From the NCBI GenBank assembly GCA_017459985.1, contig JAFUBX010000002.1, positions 78,244 through 142,243 of the forward strand: a stretch of 64,000 bases of DNA, read 5' to 3'. The DNA is from Parasporobacterium sp. (GTDB lineage: Bacteria; Bacillota; Clostridia; Lachnospirales; Lachnospiraceae). The first letter of the stretch is position 1, and each line of letters starts with the position of its first letter. This document shows, piece by piece, positions 17,808 through 25,529 of this stretch. Under the pieces are notes generated by a model that saw nothing but the letters and a program-made list of their open reading frames with translations, had not been told where the DNA came from and did not search any database. The translations under genes were made by a program, and so were the position numbers.

Positions 17808-18245
17808 ATGTTAAAAGGTATTCCTCCGATGATTTCTCCGGACCTGCTCAAGATCCTGGCCGAAATGGGCCATGGAGATACGATCGTGATCGGTGACGCC
17901 AATTTCGCCGCAGCTTCCATGGCAAAGGACAGTAAGCTGATCCGATGCGACGGACTGAAGGCGACCGATCTTCTGGACGCGATCCTGACCCTGATGCCCC
18001 TGGATGATTTTGTGGATGATCCGGTGTTGATCATGGACAAGGAAGCCCGGCATGCCGATCTGGAATGCCCGGTCTGGGATGAATTCAAAACGATCGTTGC
18101 CAGACATGATCCCCGCGGTGCCGATGCCTGCGCCATGATCTCCAGAGGGAAATTCTACACCATGGCCAAAAACGCCTATGCGGTCATTGCCACCACGGAA
18201 ACCGCCTTCTACGCGTGCGTCATTCTTCAGAAGGGCTGTCTATAA
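17808..18245 (+). CDS. RbsD/FucU family sugar mutarotase
   Basis: 145 residues from ATG 17808 (a GTG three codons earlier is possible). It begins MLKGIPPMISPDLLKILAEMGHGDTIVIGDANF, the hallmark of FucU/RbsD proteins with the catalytic histidine in MGHGD. It ends with ISRGKFYTMAKNAYAVIATTETAFYACVILQKG. These enzymes interconvert alpha and beta anomers or ring forms of free sugars before phosphorylation. It is the only plus-strand gene in this part of the BMC region, overlapping the end of the 18240-18734 gene by 6 bases. A mutarotase next to a sugar importer and an anomer-specific C1 kinase fits uptake of a free 5-deoxypentose or methylthioribose; that substrate is inferred. Confidence 0.85.
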   Translation: MLKGIPPMISPDLLKILAEMGHGDTIVIGDANFAAASMAKDSKLIRCDGLKATDLLDAILTLMPLDDFVDDPVLIMDKEARHADLECPVWDEFKTIVARHDPRGADACAMISRGKFYTMAKNAYAVIATTETAFYACVILQKGCL

Positions 18246-18734
18246 GAGCTTTCCGATCTCCTTCAGGACATCCCGTTCCACCGGAAGCCGCTGATTCCTG
18301 GGATAAGCGGTTTCCAGCTTTTCCTTCAGCTCTGTAAGTTTCTCCCGGGACAGCCTCGGAAGGTACGGGATCAGCCGGCCGATCATCGCCCGTTTCATCA
18401 GATCTGTCGTACTGTTGGAGCGGGGATCGATGGGAGTTGTAATCGTATCCGCCAGAACTGCACAGGCCTCCTGTGCAGTTGTTTCATCCGCATCCTCCAG
18501 AGCATAATCGAAGATCTCCAGGTGTTTCTGCACATCCTGAACAAACTTCTCACACAGCACATCCCGCTCAGTACGGATATGTCCTCCCGTGAGCCAGTTC
18601 ATGGCGCTTAACGCCAGTTTGCTCTTTCCCTTTCTGCCGTTCTTCGATCCCATGGACCGGATGGCATCCGTGAAGTCCGAATAGATCTTCTCCAGATCCC
18701 CGGCAAGTGAGAGGGCTGTCATCTCTTCCTGCAT
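18240..18734 (-). CDS. BMC-locus protein of unknown function
   Basis: 164 residues from ATG 18734, 7 bases after GGAGGA; a GTG two codons earlier is rejected. It is predicted to be largely helical, with SMGSKNGRKGKSKLALSAMNWLTGGHIRTERDVLCEKFVQDVQKHL and a C-terminal LSREKLTELKEKLETAYPRNQRLPVERDVLKEIGKLL. No catalytic motif, membrane span or known domain is recognised. It is the last gene of the shell operon and overlaps the start of the preceding BMC-P stop region, so it is cotranscribed. It may be an assembly or cargo-handling factor; this is inference from position. Confidence 0.65.
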   Translation of the reverse strand: MQEEMTALSLAGDLEKIYSDFTDAIRSMGSKNGRKGKSKLALSAMNWLTGGHIRTERDVLCEKFVQDVQKHLEIFDYALEDADETTAQEACAVLADTITTPIDPRSNSTTDLMKRAMIGRLIPYLPRLSREKLTELKEKLETAYPRNQRLPVERDVLKEIGKLL

Positions 18735-18736
18735 GG

Positions 18737-19069
18737 TCACTTCCTCCGGTCTGTGTCCTCATCTGTAAACCGTCCGCTGCTTACCGGCGCCTTCTTTCCG
18801 TCAATGGAATAGCTGTCGATCACGCCGCAGATCGTCAGGTCAAAGATCCCGAAATCATCATTCTGCAGAAGATTTCCTGCCCCGCCGTCCGTATTGACGA
18901 CAACAATATCTCCGACTCCGGCATCCACGCAGTCAAAGGCGATCATCCTGGGACCCTGGACCTGCCTGGTCTCCGGGTCAAAATACTCCACCAGCATGAG
19001 CTTATATCCGTAATAGCCCTTATCCTTGATCGTCGAGACCACATTTCCTACTACTTTTGCCAGACGCAT
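18737..19069 (-). CDS. BMC-P (EutN/CcmL-type) shell vertex protein 1
   Basis: 110 residues from ATG 19069, 10 bases after GGAGGAG; an upstream in-frame TTG is rejected. It starts MRLAKVVGNVVSTIKDKGYYGYKLMLVEYFDP and includes AFDCVDAGVGDIVVVNTDGGAGNLL, the pfam EutN_CcmL pattern. Such proteins form pentamers that cap the vertices of microcompartment shells. A tail of about 20 residues extends beyond the usual length. It is one of three BMC-P genes in this operon. Confidence 0.93.
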   Translation of the reverse strand: MRLAKVVGNVVSTIKDKGYYGYKLMLVEYFDPETRQVQGPRMIAFDCVDAGVGDIVVVNTDGGAGNLLQNDDFGIFDLTICGVIDSYSIDGKKAPVSSGRFTDEDTDRRK

Positions 19070-19126
19070 ATCAAACAAACTCCTCCGGGACGGCTGCCGG
19101 CAGCGGGCATTCTTCTGCCCGGCGCC

Positions 19127-19393
19127 TCACAGCTCCTCGTGATAGTCATCAATAAATCCAACGATCGAAACATCCACGGGAACCAGTCCCCTGCGGAAAA
19201 TCCGGGCAGCCTCCTTCGAGCCGATCATATAAACATAATCGCCCGGCCCTGCCTGACCGGTCTGATCTGCAGCCACGATCAGGTCAGCTTCCTTCCCGTC
19301 TTCAATCTTTCGGACTACCAGCAGCGGTATATTTTCCAGCCCCGGATCCTTTACCGTAGCAACAACGCTGCCGGTGACAATTCCGGTATACAT
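19127..19393 (-). CDS. BMC-P (EutN/CcmL-type) shell vertex protein 2
   Basis: 88 residues. The chosen start MYTGIVTGSVVATVKDPGLENIPLLVVRKI has AGAGGA upstream; a longer in-frame reading adds 17 residues that overlap the preceding BMC-H gene and is rejected. AADQTGQAGPGDYVYMIGSKEAARIF matches EutN/CcmL proteins. It sits 4 bases after the BMC-H stop. It differs from the other two BMC-P proteins in sequence, suggesting specialised vertices as in other shells with three paralogues. Confidence 0.93.
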   Translation of the reverse strand: MYTGIVTGSVVATVKDPGLENIPLLVVRKIEDGKEADLIVAADQTGQAGPGDYVYMIGSKEAARIFRRGLVPVDVSIVGFIDDYHEEL

Positions 19394-19397
19394 GGAA

Positions 19398-19688
19398 TTA
19401 TTCCTCTTCTGCTCTGTCGATGGATGGTAAGATATATTCCACATCAGCGTGCGGACGCGGGATCACATGCACTCCGTACAGTTCTCCGACACGTTTGGCT
19501 GCTGCTGCACCGGCATCAACGGCGGCTTTCACAGCACCGACATCTCCGCGGACCATCACTGTCACAAGTCCTGATCCGATCTGCTCTTTTCCGATCAGCT
19601 TCACATTGGCTGCCTTGACCATGGCATCTGCTGCCTCGATCGATCCGATAAGTCCACGAGTTTCAACCATTCCTAATGCTTCTTTCAT
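19398..19688 (-). CDS. BMC-H (PduA/EutM-type) hexameric shell protein
   Basis: 96 residues from ATG 19688 with a GGAG site; an ATG five codons upstream is less likely. The sequence [60 protein letters not shown] is the canonical BMC-H domain, with the pore segment at IGSGLV. It forms the hexagonal tiles of the shell facets and passes small polar metabolites. It is the only BMC-H gene in the window, so the facets must rest on this protein plus the BMC-T protein, unless others are elsewhere. Confidence 0.96.
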   Translation of the reverse strand: MKEALGMVETRGLIGSIEAADAMVKAANVKLIGKEQIGSGLVTVMVRGDVGAVKAAVDAGAAAAKRVGELYGVHVIPRPHADVEYILPSIDRAEEE

Positions 19689-19778
19689 GATCCATTTCTC
19701 CATTCATGATATATTTTTGTTTTGCCTTTATATTATGCAGATTTCTCTGCAAAACATCGTTGTTGTCTCTTTCCTGCC

Positions 19779-20321
19779 TCAGATGGCCCGCAGCATATCC
19801 GGATGCGGAGCCGGGATCACCACGCTCTGAGACATGAGTCCCTTTGTTTCCTCCAGCCCTTCGGCGGCCTTCACCGCTGCCTGGACGGCGGCCACTTCCC
19901 CGGTCAGGGTAATAAAGGATTTGCCTCCCAGCCCTCTTCCCAGACGGACCTCCAGAAGTTCGATCTGAGCCGCCTTGGCCGCGGCATCCGCCGCATAAAC
20001 AGCCGCGCACAGGGAGTAGGTCTCCATCACCCCCAGGGCCTTCAGTTCCTCCGGTGAAGTACAGGCGCTGATGGCCGGAGCGACCTGTTCGTCCACATTG
20101 GGGATGACCAGACTGTCCACCAGATTGCCGCCGGCCACTTCCCTGCCGGCTTCCACAGACGCCTTTACCGCTGCAACCTCTCCGATGACCACAATATAGT
20201 ATTTCCCCGCACAGACAGTCCCCGCGCTGATCAGCTCCACTTCGGAGGCCTTGAGCATCGCGTCACATGCTTCAAATCCCAGCGGGATACTCATGATTTC
20301 GTTCATTCCTATGGCGCCCAT
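19779..20321 (-). CDS. BMC-T (PduT-like) trimeric shell protein with pore cysteine
   Basis: 180 residues made of two BMC domains (about 5-88 and 90-180). The first contains AGTVCAGKYYIVVIGEVAAVKASVEAG, placing Cys37 where PduT-type proteins hold a [4Fe-4S] cluster at the trimer pore. The second contains LLEVRLGRGLGGKSFITLTGEVAAV. The start codon follows the PduS-like stop by 4 bases and uses AAGGAAGTG as ribosome site. With the PduS-like flavoprotein encoded immediately upstream, it likely moves electrons across the shell. Confidence 0.93.
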   Translation of the reverse strand: MGAIGMNEIMSIPLGFEACDAMLKASEVELISAGTVCAGKYYIVVIGEVAAVKASVEAGREVAGGNLVDSLVIPNVDEQVAPAISACTSPEELKALGVMETYSLCAAVYAADAAAKAAQIELLEVRLGRGLGGKSFITLTGEVAAVQAAVKAAEGLEETKGLMSQSVVIPAPHPDMLRAI

Positions 20322-20325
20322 CTGA

Positions 20326-21627
20326 TCACTTCCTTATCTCAATGTATTCCTCTGTTACCTTTACGACCGTTCCGGAAATCGATGCATGGATATGGGCTCC
20401 CATTCCCCGGGCCTTCGCGATAGGGTCTCCTTTATCGACCCGCATGCCTTCCTTCACCACCGGTTCATCCGGCGCGCCGATATGCATCTTCAGCGGGATC
20501 TTCACATGATCGCAGGATACATATCCCCCCAGGGGAGCATCCACATCATATTTTTTCAGATCCAGCCGCTGCAGAAGCCGCTCGGTCGGGACCCTCTTCT
20601 GTCCGATCCCCGGATCCGGAGCAAACCGGACCTCCTTCACCGGCTTTCTGCCGTCCTTCTGGAGGGAAGCCTTCGCCGCCTGCATGGCCTTGCCCGGCTT
20701 CATTCCGAAATTGCAGGCGTAATAGGTACAAAGCCCGCAGTCACAGCAGGAGAACACCCCGTTCACATCCCCCAGCAGCACTTCATTTCCTGAAGCGAGG
20801 GAGCGCATGGCCTTATGGGGCTGCACATTCAGACCCATAGCGTTTCTCGGACACAGCTGAGTACAGAAGCTGCACTGGGAACAGACCGCCCGGGCCATCT
20901 TGGCCTCTCTTGCGGGATCGAAGGTCTTCTTCCCCAGCAGCATATGGCCCTTCGGGATGGCCAGCAGGCCTCCGGTGGTCTTGGTCACCGGCTGGGACAG
21001 ATCCTCTGTCACCGCTCCCATCAGGGGACCTCCGACAATATAGGTGCAGTCTCCTAAACTGCCTCCGGCTGCCTTCAGCAACAGGGAGAGGGGTGTCCCG
21101 ACCGGGCAGGTCACCGTCACCGGATGGGCCACGGCCCCTGCGACGGTAACCATCTTATCCGTCACAGGCCGCTCCTCCAATGCATCCGCGATATTCATGA
21201 CGGTGCTGACATTGCTGACCACACAGCCCACATCCAGAGGGATCCCTCCGGTGGGCACGGTCCGTCCGGTAATGCTGAAGACCAGATTCTGTTCATCTCC
21301 CGCCGGATAGAAGGACTCAGACAGGTACAGTTCAATGTCGGTTCCCTTCACCTGCTCCTTCAGGGCAGCCGCCGCTTTTTCGTAATGCTTCTTCAGCGCG
21401 ATCACCGCCCGCGAAGCCTCCAGATGCTCTTTCAGGACCTGAACCGTCTTCACGATCCTTGCGGCATTCTGCTCCATGGTATGCCGGTCCGTCCGTAATA
21501 ACGGCTCACACTCGATGCCGTTTACGATAAACACCTCTGCTTTGCAGTCCAGTTTTCTGTCTGTGGGGAATCCCGCGCCGCCTGCTCCGACGACTCCGGC
21601 ATCCCGGATGAGTTCAATCAGTTCCAT
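20326..21627 (-). CDS. PduS/RnfC-like BMC electron-transfer flavoprotein
   Basis: 433 residues. The N-terminus GVVGAGGAGFPTDRKL and NGIECEPLLRTD is the RnfC/NuoF-like FMN and NADH region. Two Fe-S ligand sets follow (C249, C252, C255, C259 and the CCDCGLC group near 294-305), with a C-terminal biotinyl-like segment (PLKMHIGAPDEPVVKEGMRVDKGDPIAKA). In Pdu systems PduS reduces cobalamin, but no B12-dependent dehydratase is visible here. A role in reoxidising NADH together with the PduT-like shell protein is more likely. It lies 10 bases downstream of the aldehyde dehydrogenase. Confidence 0.9.
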   Translation of the reverse strand: MELIELIRDAGVVGAGGAGFPTDRKLDCKAEVFIVNGIECEPLLRTDRHTMEQNAARIVKTVQVLKEHLEASRAVIALKKHYEKAAAALKEQVKGTDIELYLSESFYPAGDEQNLVFSITGRTVPTGGIPLDVGCVVSNVSTVMNIADALEERPVTDKMVTVAGAVAHPVTVTCPVGTPLSLLLKAAGGSLGDCTYIVGGPLMGAVTEDLSQPVTKTTGGLLAIPKGHMLLGKKTFDPAREAKMARAVCSQCSFCTQLCPRNAMGLNVQPHKAMRSLASGNEVLLGDVNGVFSCCDCGLCTYYACNFGMKPGKAMQAAKASLQKDGRKPVKEVRFAPDPGIGQKRVPTERLLQRLDLKKYDVDAPLGGYVSCDHVKIPLKMHIGAPDEPVVKEGMRVDKGDPIAKARGMGAHIHASISGTVVKVTEEYIEIRK

Positions 21628-21637
21628 AGTCTTTTAC

Positions 21638-23059
21638 TCAGATGATCCGAAATCCATCTTCCAGTACACAACGGCGGGCCCGGGTGAAGGACCGGGCGGA
21701 GGTCAGACCTTCTCCGGTCGGCGTCGCGATCGTCAGGGTCGCATAGCCCTCTCCGTTAAATCCCACTCCCGCAGTGGAGGGGCCGTTCTTGATAAAGATG
21801 GTGGTGTTGAGTGCCTTCGCTGCCTTTGTCATATTCAGGTAATTGGTGGAATGCATCAGTGCCGAATGCCAGCAGCCCCGTTCCGCTTCCACGGCACGGT
21901 CGATGGCCTGGTTCACACATTCGCATCTGACACATCCCAGAACCGGCATCAGCATTTCCGTGACCACAAAGGGGTGATCCTTGCCGACGTCGGCGATCAC
22001 CAGCCGGGGCTTTCCGGAATAGGATACGCCGGACTGTTCCATGATATACGTGGCGTCCCGGCCCACGAAATCCCGGTTGATCACATATTTCCCGTCTTTG
22101 TTGATCAGAACCGTCTTTACGATCCGGTCAATATCTCCGCCTTTCACCAGCCATGCTCCGTTCTTCTGCATTTCCGAAAGCAGCTGATCAAAGACGCTGT
22201 TGACACAGAAACATTCCTTCTCAGCCACACACAGAACATTGTTGTCAAAGGAGGCTCCGTCCACAATATCTCTGGCAGCCTTCGGGATATCCGCCGTTTC
22301 GTCCACGATCACCGGCGGGTTGCCGGGTCCTGCGGCAATGACCTTCTTTCCGGTCTTCATGGCGACTCCGACCACCGCTTCCCCTCCGGTCACACTCAGC
22401 AGTTTGATCTTCGGATGATTCATGATCACTTCGCTGGTATGCATATCCGGAGAAGCCGGACAGCAGATCAGCCCCATGGGGCCCCCTGCCTTTACAATGG
22501 CTTCATTCAGGATACGCATAGCCTCCTGGGAGCATTTGGCTGCCGCGGGATGAGGATTGAACACCACCGCGTTTCCGGCAGCGATCATGCTGATGGAATT
22601 ATTGACAACCGTTCCGGGCGGATTGGTGGAGGGGGTAATGGATCCGATGACGCCGAAGGGAGCCTGCTCCACCAGGGTCATTCCATGATCTCCCGTATAC
22701 ACCTTCGGGACGATGTCCTCGGTACCGGGCGTCTTATCCGCAACCAGCAGGATCTTGGCGATCTTATCGGGAACATTGCCGTATCCGGTCTCCTCATGGG
22801 CCATCGCCGCCAGTTTCTCCGCATTGTCTCTGGCAGCCTGGCGCATGGCCTGAATCAGCTTTTCCCGGTGTTCCATCGTAAGGGATACCAGTTCTCTCTG
22901 GGCTCTTATGGCAGCCTCCACGCATTCCTCCGCCGTCTCAAACATCCATCCGCTGCCGCCTGTGCCGCAGGTGCGGACGGATCCCGGAGCCGGATCCCTT
23001 TCTTCCAATGTTTTAATTGTCATCTGAACGATCTGTTCAATCTGTTCCCTGGAGAGCAT
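21638..23059 (-). CDS. CoA-acylating aldehyde dehydrogenase (PduP/EutE-type)
   Basis: 473 residues. The catalytic cysteine is C277 in ASFDNNVLCVAEK, and ITPSTNPPGTVVNNSISMIAAGNAVVFNPHP is the usual nucleotide/CoA region. It converts an aldehyde, NAD+ and CoA to acyl-CoA and NADH. Residues 1-20 (MLSREQIEQIVQMTIKTLEE) form an amphipathic helix followed by a flexible Gly/Pro-rich linker (21-37), the pattern of encapsulation peptides, so it is probably inside the shell. In this locus its substrate would be acetaldehyde or methylthioacetaldehyde from the aldolase, an inference. A GGAG ribosome site precedes the start. Confidence 0.95.
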   Translation of the reverse strand: MLSREQIEQIVQMTIKTLEERDPAPGSVRTCGTGGSGWMFETAEECVEAAIRAQRELVSLTMEHREKLIQAMRQAARDNAEKLAAMAHEETGYGNVPDKIAKILLVADKTPGTEDIVPKVYTGDHGMTLVEQAPFGVIGSITPSTNPPGTVVNNSISMIAAGNAVVFNPHPAAAKCSQEAMRILNEAIVKAGGPMGLICCPASPDMHTSEVIMNHPKIKLLSVTGGEAVVGVAMKTGKKVIAAGPGNPPVIVDETADIPKAARDIVDGASFDNNVLCVAEKECFCVNSVFDQLLSEMQKNGAWLVKGGDIDRIVKTVLINKDGKYVINRDFVGRDATYIMEQSGVSYSGKPRLVIADVGKDHPFVVTEMLMPVLGCVRCECVNQAIDRAVEAERGCWHSALMHSTNYLNMTKAAKALNTTIFIKNGPSTAGVGFNGEGYATLTIATPTGEGLTSARSFTRARRCVLEDGFRII

Positions 23060-23105
23060 CGTATTTCTCCTTCCCGATCAGGTGTCTGTCCTTATATCTT
23101 CTGTA

Positions 23106-23399
23106 TTACTGTTTGCTGAAGATCCGCTTATTCCGCAGATCGATATAATCAATGATCGCTATGATCGACGTATCGGACGGCTTACCGTCTGTCAGCGCGG
23201 TATTCCTTGAGGACGAACCGGAGCAGATCATGACCACTTCGCCTTCGCCGGCTCCCACGGCATCAAATGCCACCAGGATATTGCCTTTTTCCTCAAATGT
23301 CTCAAGATCGATGGGCTTAACCAGCAGCATCTTCAGGCCCATGATCCGGTCTGATTTTGTGGTGCTGACAACGGTTCCAACCACTCTTGCTATCTGCAT
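23106..23399 (-). CDS. BMC-P (EutN/CcmL-type) shell vertex protein 3
   Basis: 97 residues beginning MQIARVVGTVVSTTKSDRIMGLKMLLVKPIDLETFE, with AFDAVGAGEGEVVMICSGSSSRN, a classical EutN/CcmL sequence. AGGAGGAAGGAA precedes the ATG. It sits between the PduL and aldehyde dehydrogenase genes, separate from the other shell genes. Confidence 0.95.
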   Translation of the reverse strand: MQIARVVGTVVSTTKSDRIMGLKMLLVKPIDLETFEEKGNILVAFDAVGAGEGEVVMICSGSSSRNTALTDGKPSDTSIIAIIDYIDLRNKRIFSKQ

Positions 23400-23423
23400 T
23401 TCCTTCCTCCTACTCTTCCTGTA

Positions 23424-24542
23424 TCAGCTTCCGGTCCGGATGATGCGGATCCCGGTCTCTTCGATCCGTTCCCTGGCGGCCGGGGTGATCAGCGCATTCT
23501 GTGTGCAGAAGATCTCCTTCCGGTCATCCCGGAACGCCACATTCAGGTCCCCGGCGGTTACCAGCTCCAGGACCTCCTGTCCTGCCTCCGGCCGGACAGA
23601 GACCCCCGGTAAATCATCGGCCCGGTCGATCCGGATCTGCAAAAGCAGGGCCCTGTCTCTTGCCGCCGGCGTCACAAGGGCTTTCGGTGTGCAGACCACA
23701 TGATCCGCATTCTTTGACGCCGCGAGATTGATATCCTGTTCCGTTACCAGCTCCAGGACCGGTTCTCCCTCCATGGTCTTTCTCTCCTCCCCGAACAGTT
23801 CGGTCTTATCCGTCTTAATCGTCCGGTTTCCGGTCAGACCGAAAAGCACCTTCTCCGAGATCCCGGCAGGATCAAAGGTACTTTCGGCTTTGGAGGTTTC
23901 TTCCTCTCCCGGAAGAAGGACCTCCACCAGATCCCCGTTCTTCAGAAGACAGGCATTGGCTTCATCCGTATCCACATGAAACTCCAGTTCGTGGCCCCTG
24001 CCCGTCCGGCAGATCACCCGGTCCAGAATCAGTGCCCTGGTTCCTCCGATCCGGACGGATACCACCTGCCCGTCATGAACCCGGAAGGCTCTGGCCTGTT
24101 CCTCGCTCAGATGCAGATGCCTGGCTGCCACAATGGTGCCTCTGGAAAGCGTCACCTCTCCGGAGGGCCCCAGCAGCCGGATCCCGGGAGTGTGATCCAG
24201 ATGTCCTGACATCCTCACTTCCGCATTCTTCATTCCGATGGCGATCGCGTCCGTCATGGACAGCTCCACCTGGGTCTCGTCCCGGACAGGACCGATGATC
24301 CGGACCTTCTCCAAAGTTCCCTTCGGTCCCGCCACAGTGACCTGTTCCCGGGCAGCAAACTGTCCCGGCTGCACCAGATCCCGGATGGGATGGAGTTCAT
24401 ATCCGGGGCCGAACAGCGTATGAAGATCGGTTTTCGAAAGATGGACATGCCTCATAGAGATCCCTGCCGGAGCATAGCGCAGGCCTTCCCGCGCCATTTC
24501 CGAAAGGACCAGTCTGAGGATCCTGCCTTCATCCACTGCCAT
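23424..24542 (-). CDS. pduL: PduL-type phosphate acyltransferase with duplicated C-terminal extension
   Basis: 372 residues, much longer than the usual 210-220. Residues 1-18 form a possible encapsulation helix (EGRILRLVLSEMARE). The PduL core spans about 25-210 with zinc ligands in SMRHVHLS (H32, H34) and AARHLHLSEEQA (H142, H144). It converts acyl-CoA and phosphate to acyl phosphate, recycling CoA inside the shell and allowing ATP formation by a kinase elsewhere. Residues 262-305 and 324-368 are two copies of a segment with pattern LELVT..D.N.A followed by LITPAAR, resembling short modules in other BMC proteins. The start lies 4 bases after the aldolase stop. Confidence 0.92.
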   Translation of the reverse strand: MAVDEGRILRLVLSEMAREGLRYAPAGISMRHVHLSKTDLHTLFGPGYELHPIRDLVQPGQFAAREQVTVAGPKGTLEKVRIIGPVRDETQVELSMTDAIAIGMKNAEVRMSGHLDHTPGIRLLGPSGEVTLSRGTIVAARHLHLSEEQARAFRVHDGQVVSVRIGGTRALILDRVICRTGRGHELEFHVDTDEANACLLKNGDLVEVLLPGEEETSKAESTFDPAGISEKVLFGLTGNRTIKTDKTELFGEERKTMEGEPVLELVTEQDINLAASKNADHVVCTPKALVTPAARDRALLLQIRIDRADDLPGVSVRPEAGQEVLELVTAGDLNVAFRDDRKEIFCTQNALITPAARERIEETGIRIIRTGS

Positions 24543-24546
24543 AGGT

Positions 24547-25437
24547 CTATCTGCCTCCCCGCTGTGCGATTACCTGACGCACAATCTGAATGATCTCTTC
24601 CATTTCCTGCTGATCCGGATGATGATTTCCGGAGCAGGAGCCGGTACACTGTCCGCCGCTGTGAGGACAGGATCCGGCCTGTCCGAAGCCCTGGCTTCCG
24701 GTCCGGACAGTGCTGAACTGACAGGTATCTTTCTCACTGCAGTCCCGGCATAAGGGCCTTCCGCCGGTGGTGATCCCGCTGTTGGTCCTGCGTTCGATCA
24801 GGCGGTCTACCTGATCACAGGTCAGTTCATTGGCCTGTCCGATGATATTGCTTGTATACATGCTGACGGTTGCGTAATATTCCACGGATTCCATTCTCAT
24901 CCAGGCTTCCATGACAGAGCTGCCCCAGGTGAGAGCTCCGTGATTGGCCAGCAGACATCCGTTGTGGGTTTTGACAAAGGGAGCGATGGAGTCCGGAACC
25001 TCCTGGGTTCCCGGCATGGCATAGGGAGCCAGCGGGATCTCTCCGATCCCCATGACCGCCTCTGTCAGGATCGCCCGGTTCAGCGGGATCCCCGCGATTG
25101 CAAAGGACGTGGATACCGGGGGATGGGCATGCACCACCGCCATAACAGAGGGATTCTCCTTGTAGACCCTGAGATGCATTTTCATCTCGCTGGAGGGTTT
25201 CCAGGTCCCCCGGAGGACATTTCCGTCGAGATCCATCAGAACCAGCATTTCATCGGTCATATACCCCTTGGACACGCCGGTGGGCGTACACCAAAGGGTA
25301 TGATCGCTGACCTTGCAGCTGATGTTGCCGTCGTTGGACGCCACAAAGTTCTTGGCGTACATCCTTCTTCCGACTTCGAGAATCTCCCGTTTCGCTTCGA
25401 GATCCGATGGAAAACCATCATCAAATACGTAACTCAT
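24547..25437 (-). CDS. Class II aldolase with Cys-rich linker and C-terminal encapsulation-like helix
   Basis: 296 residues from ATG 25437 (a GTG one codon earlier is rejected). It belongs to the fuculose/rhamnulose-1-phosphate aldolase family: SNDGNIS, TPTGVSKGYM, catalytic E84 (KPSSEMKMHL) and zinc ligands H103, H105 and H166. It cleaves a ketose 1-phosphate to DHAP and an aldehyde. After the catalytic domain (about 1-215) comes a linker with six cysteines (230, 233, 239, 257, 264, 268), then helix EMEEIIQIVRQVIAQRGGR at the end, typical of BMC cargo. First gene of the shell operon. With mtnK and mtnA nearby, the likely substrate is 5-deoxyribulose- or methylthioribulose-1-phosphate; fuculose-1-phosphate is the alternative. 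Confidence 0.92.
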   Translation of the reverse strand: MSYVFDDGFPSDLEAKREILEVGRRMYAKNFVASNDGNISCKVSDHTLWCTPTGVSKGYMTDEMLVLMDLDGNVLRGTWKPSSEMKMHLRVYKENPSVMAVVHAHPPVSTSFAIAGIPLNRAILTEAVMGIGEIPLAPYAMPGTQEVPDSIAPFVKTHNGCLLANHGALTWGSSVMEAWMRMESVEYYATVSMYTSNIIGQANELTCDQVDRLIERRTNSGITTGGRPLCRDCSEKDTCQFSTVRTGSQGFGQAGSCPHSGGQCTGSCSGNHHPDQQEMEEIIQIVRQVIAQRGGR

Positions 25438-25464
25438 CACTTGTTTCCTCTTGCAATTGGATGC

Positions 25465-25516
25465 TTGCTTTTTAAAAATGCTTGTGCTACGCTGATTTTG
25501 TACAGTTCTTCGTACA
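25465..25516 (+). promoter_or_regulatory. deoR promoter and candidate operator in the divergent BMC control region
   Basis: TTGCTT (25465-25470) and TACGCT (25488-25493) are 17 bases apart, upstream of the DeoR-family gene. Immediately after is TGTAC-N8-GTACA (25499-25516), a perfect 5-base inverted repeat placed to act on both this promoter and the divergent shell operon starting at 25437. Binding by the DeoR protein is inferred. Confidence 0.4.
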
Positions 25517-25529
25517 GGGGGGAGTTACA

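Noticed and set aside
21476-23119. 547-codon open frame antisense to the aldehyde dehydrogenase
   Set aside because: Shadow of a clearly conserved enzyme gene; no ribosome site or domain.
14272-25437. Interpretation as a 1,2-propanediol, ethanolamine or choline microcompartment
   Set aside because: No diol dehydratase, glycyl radical enzyme with activase, or ethanolamine ammonia-lyase is present anywhere in the locus.
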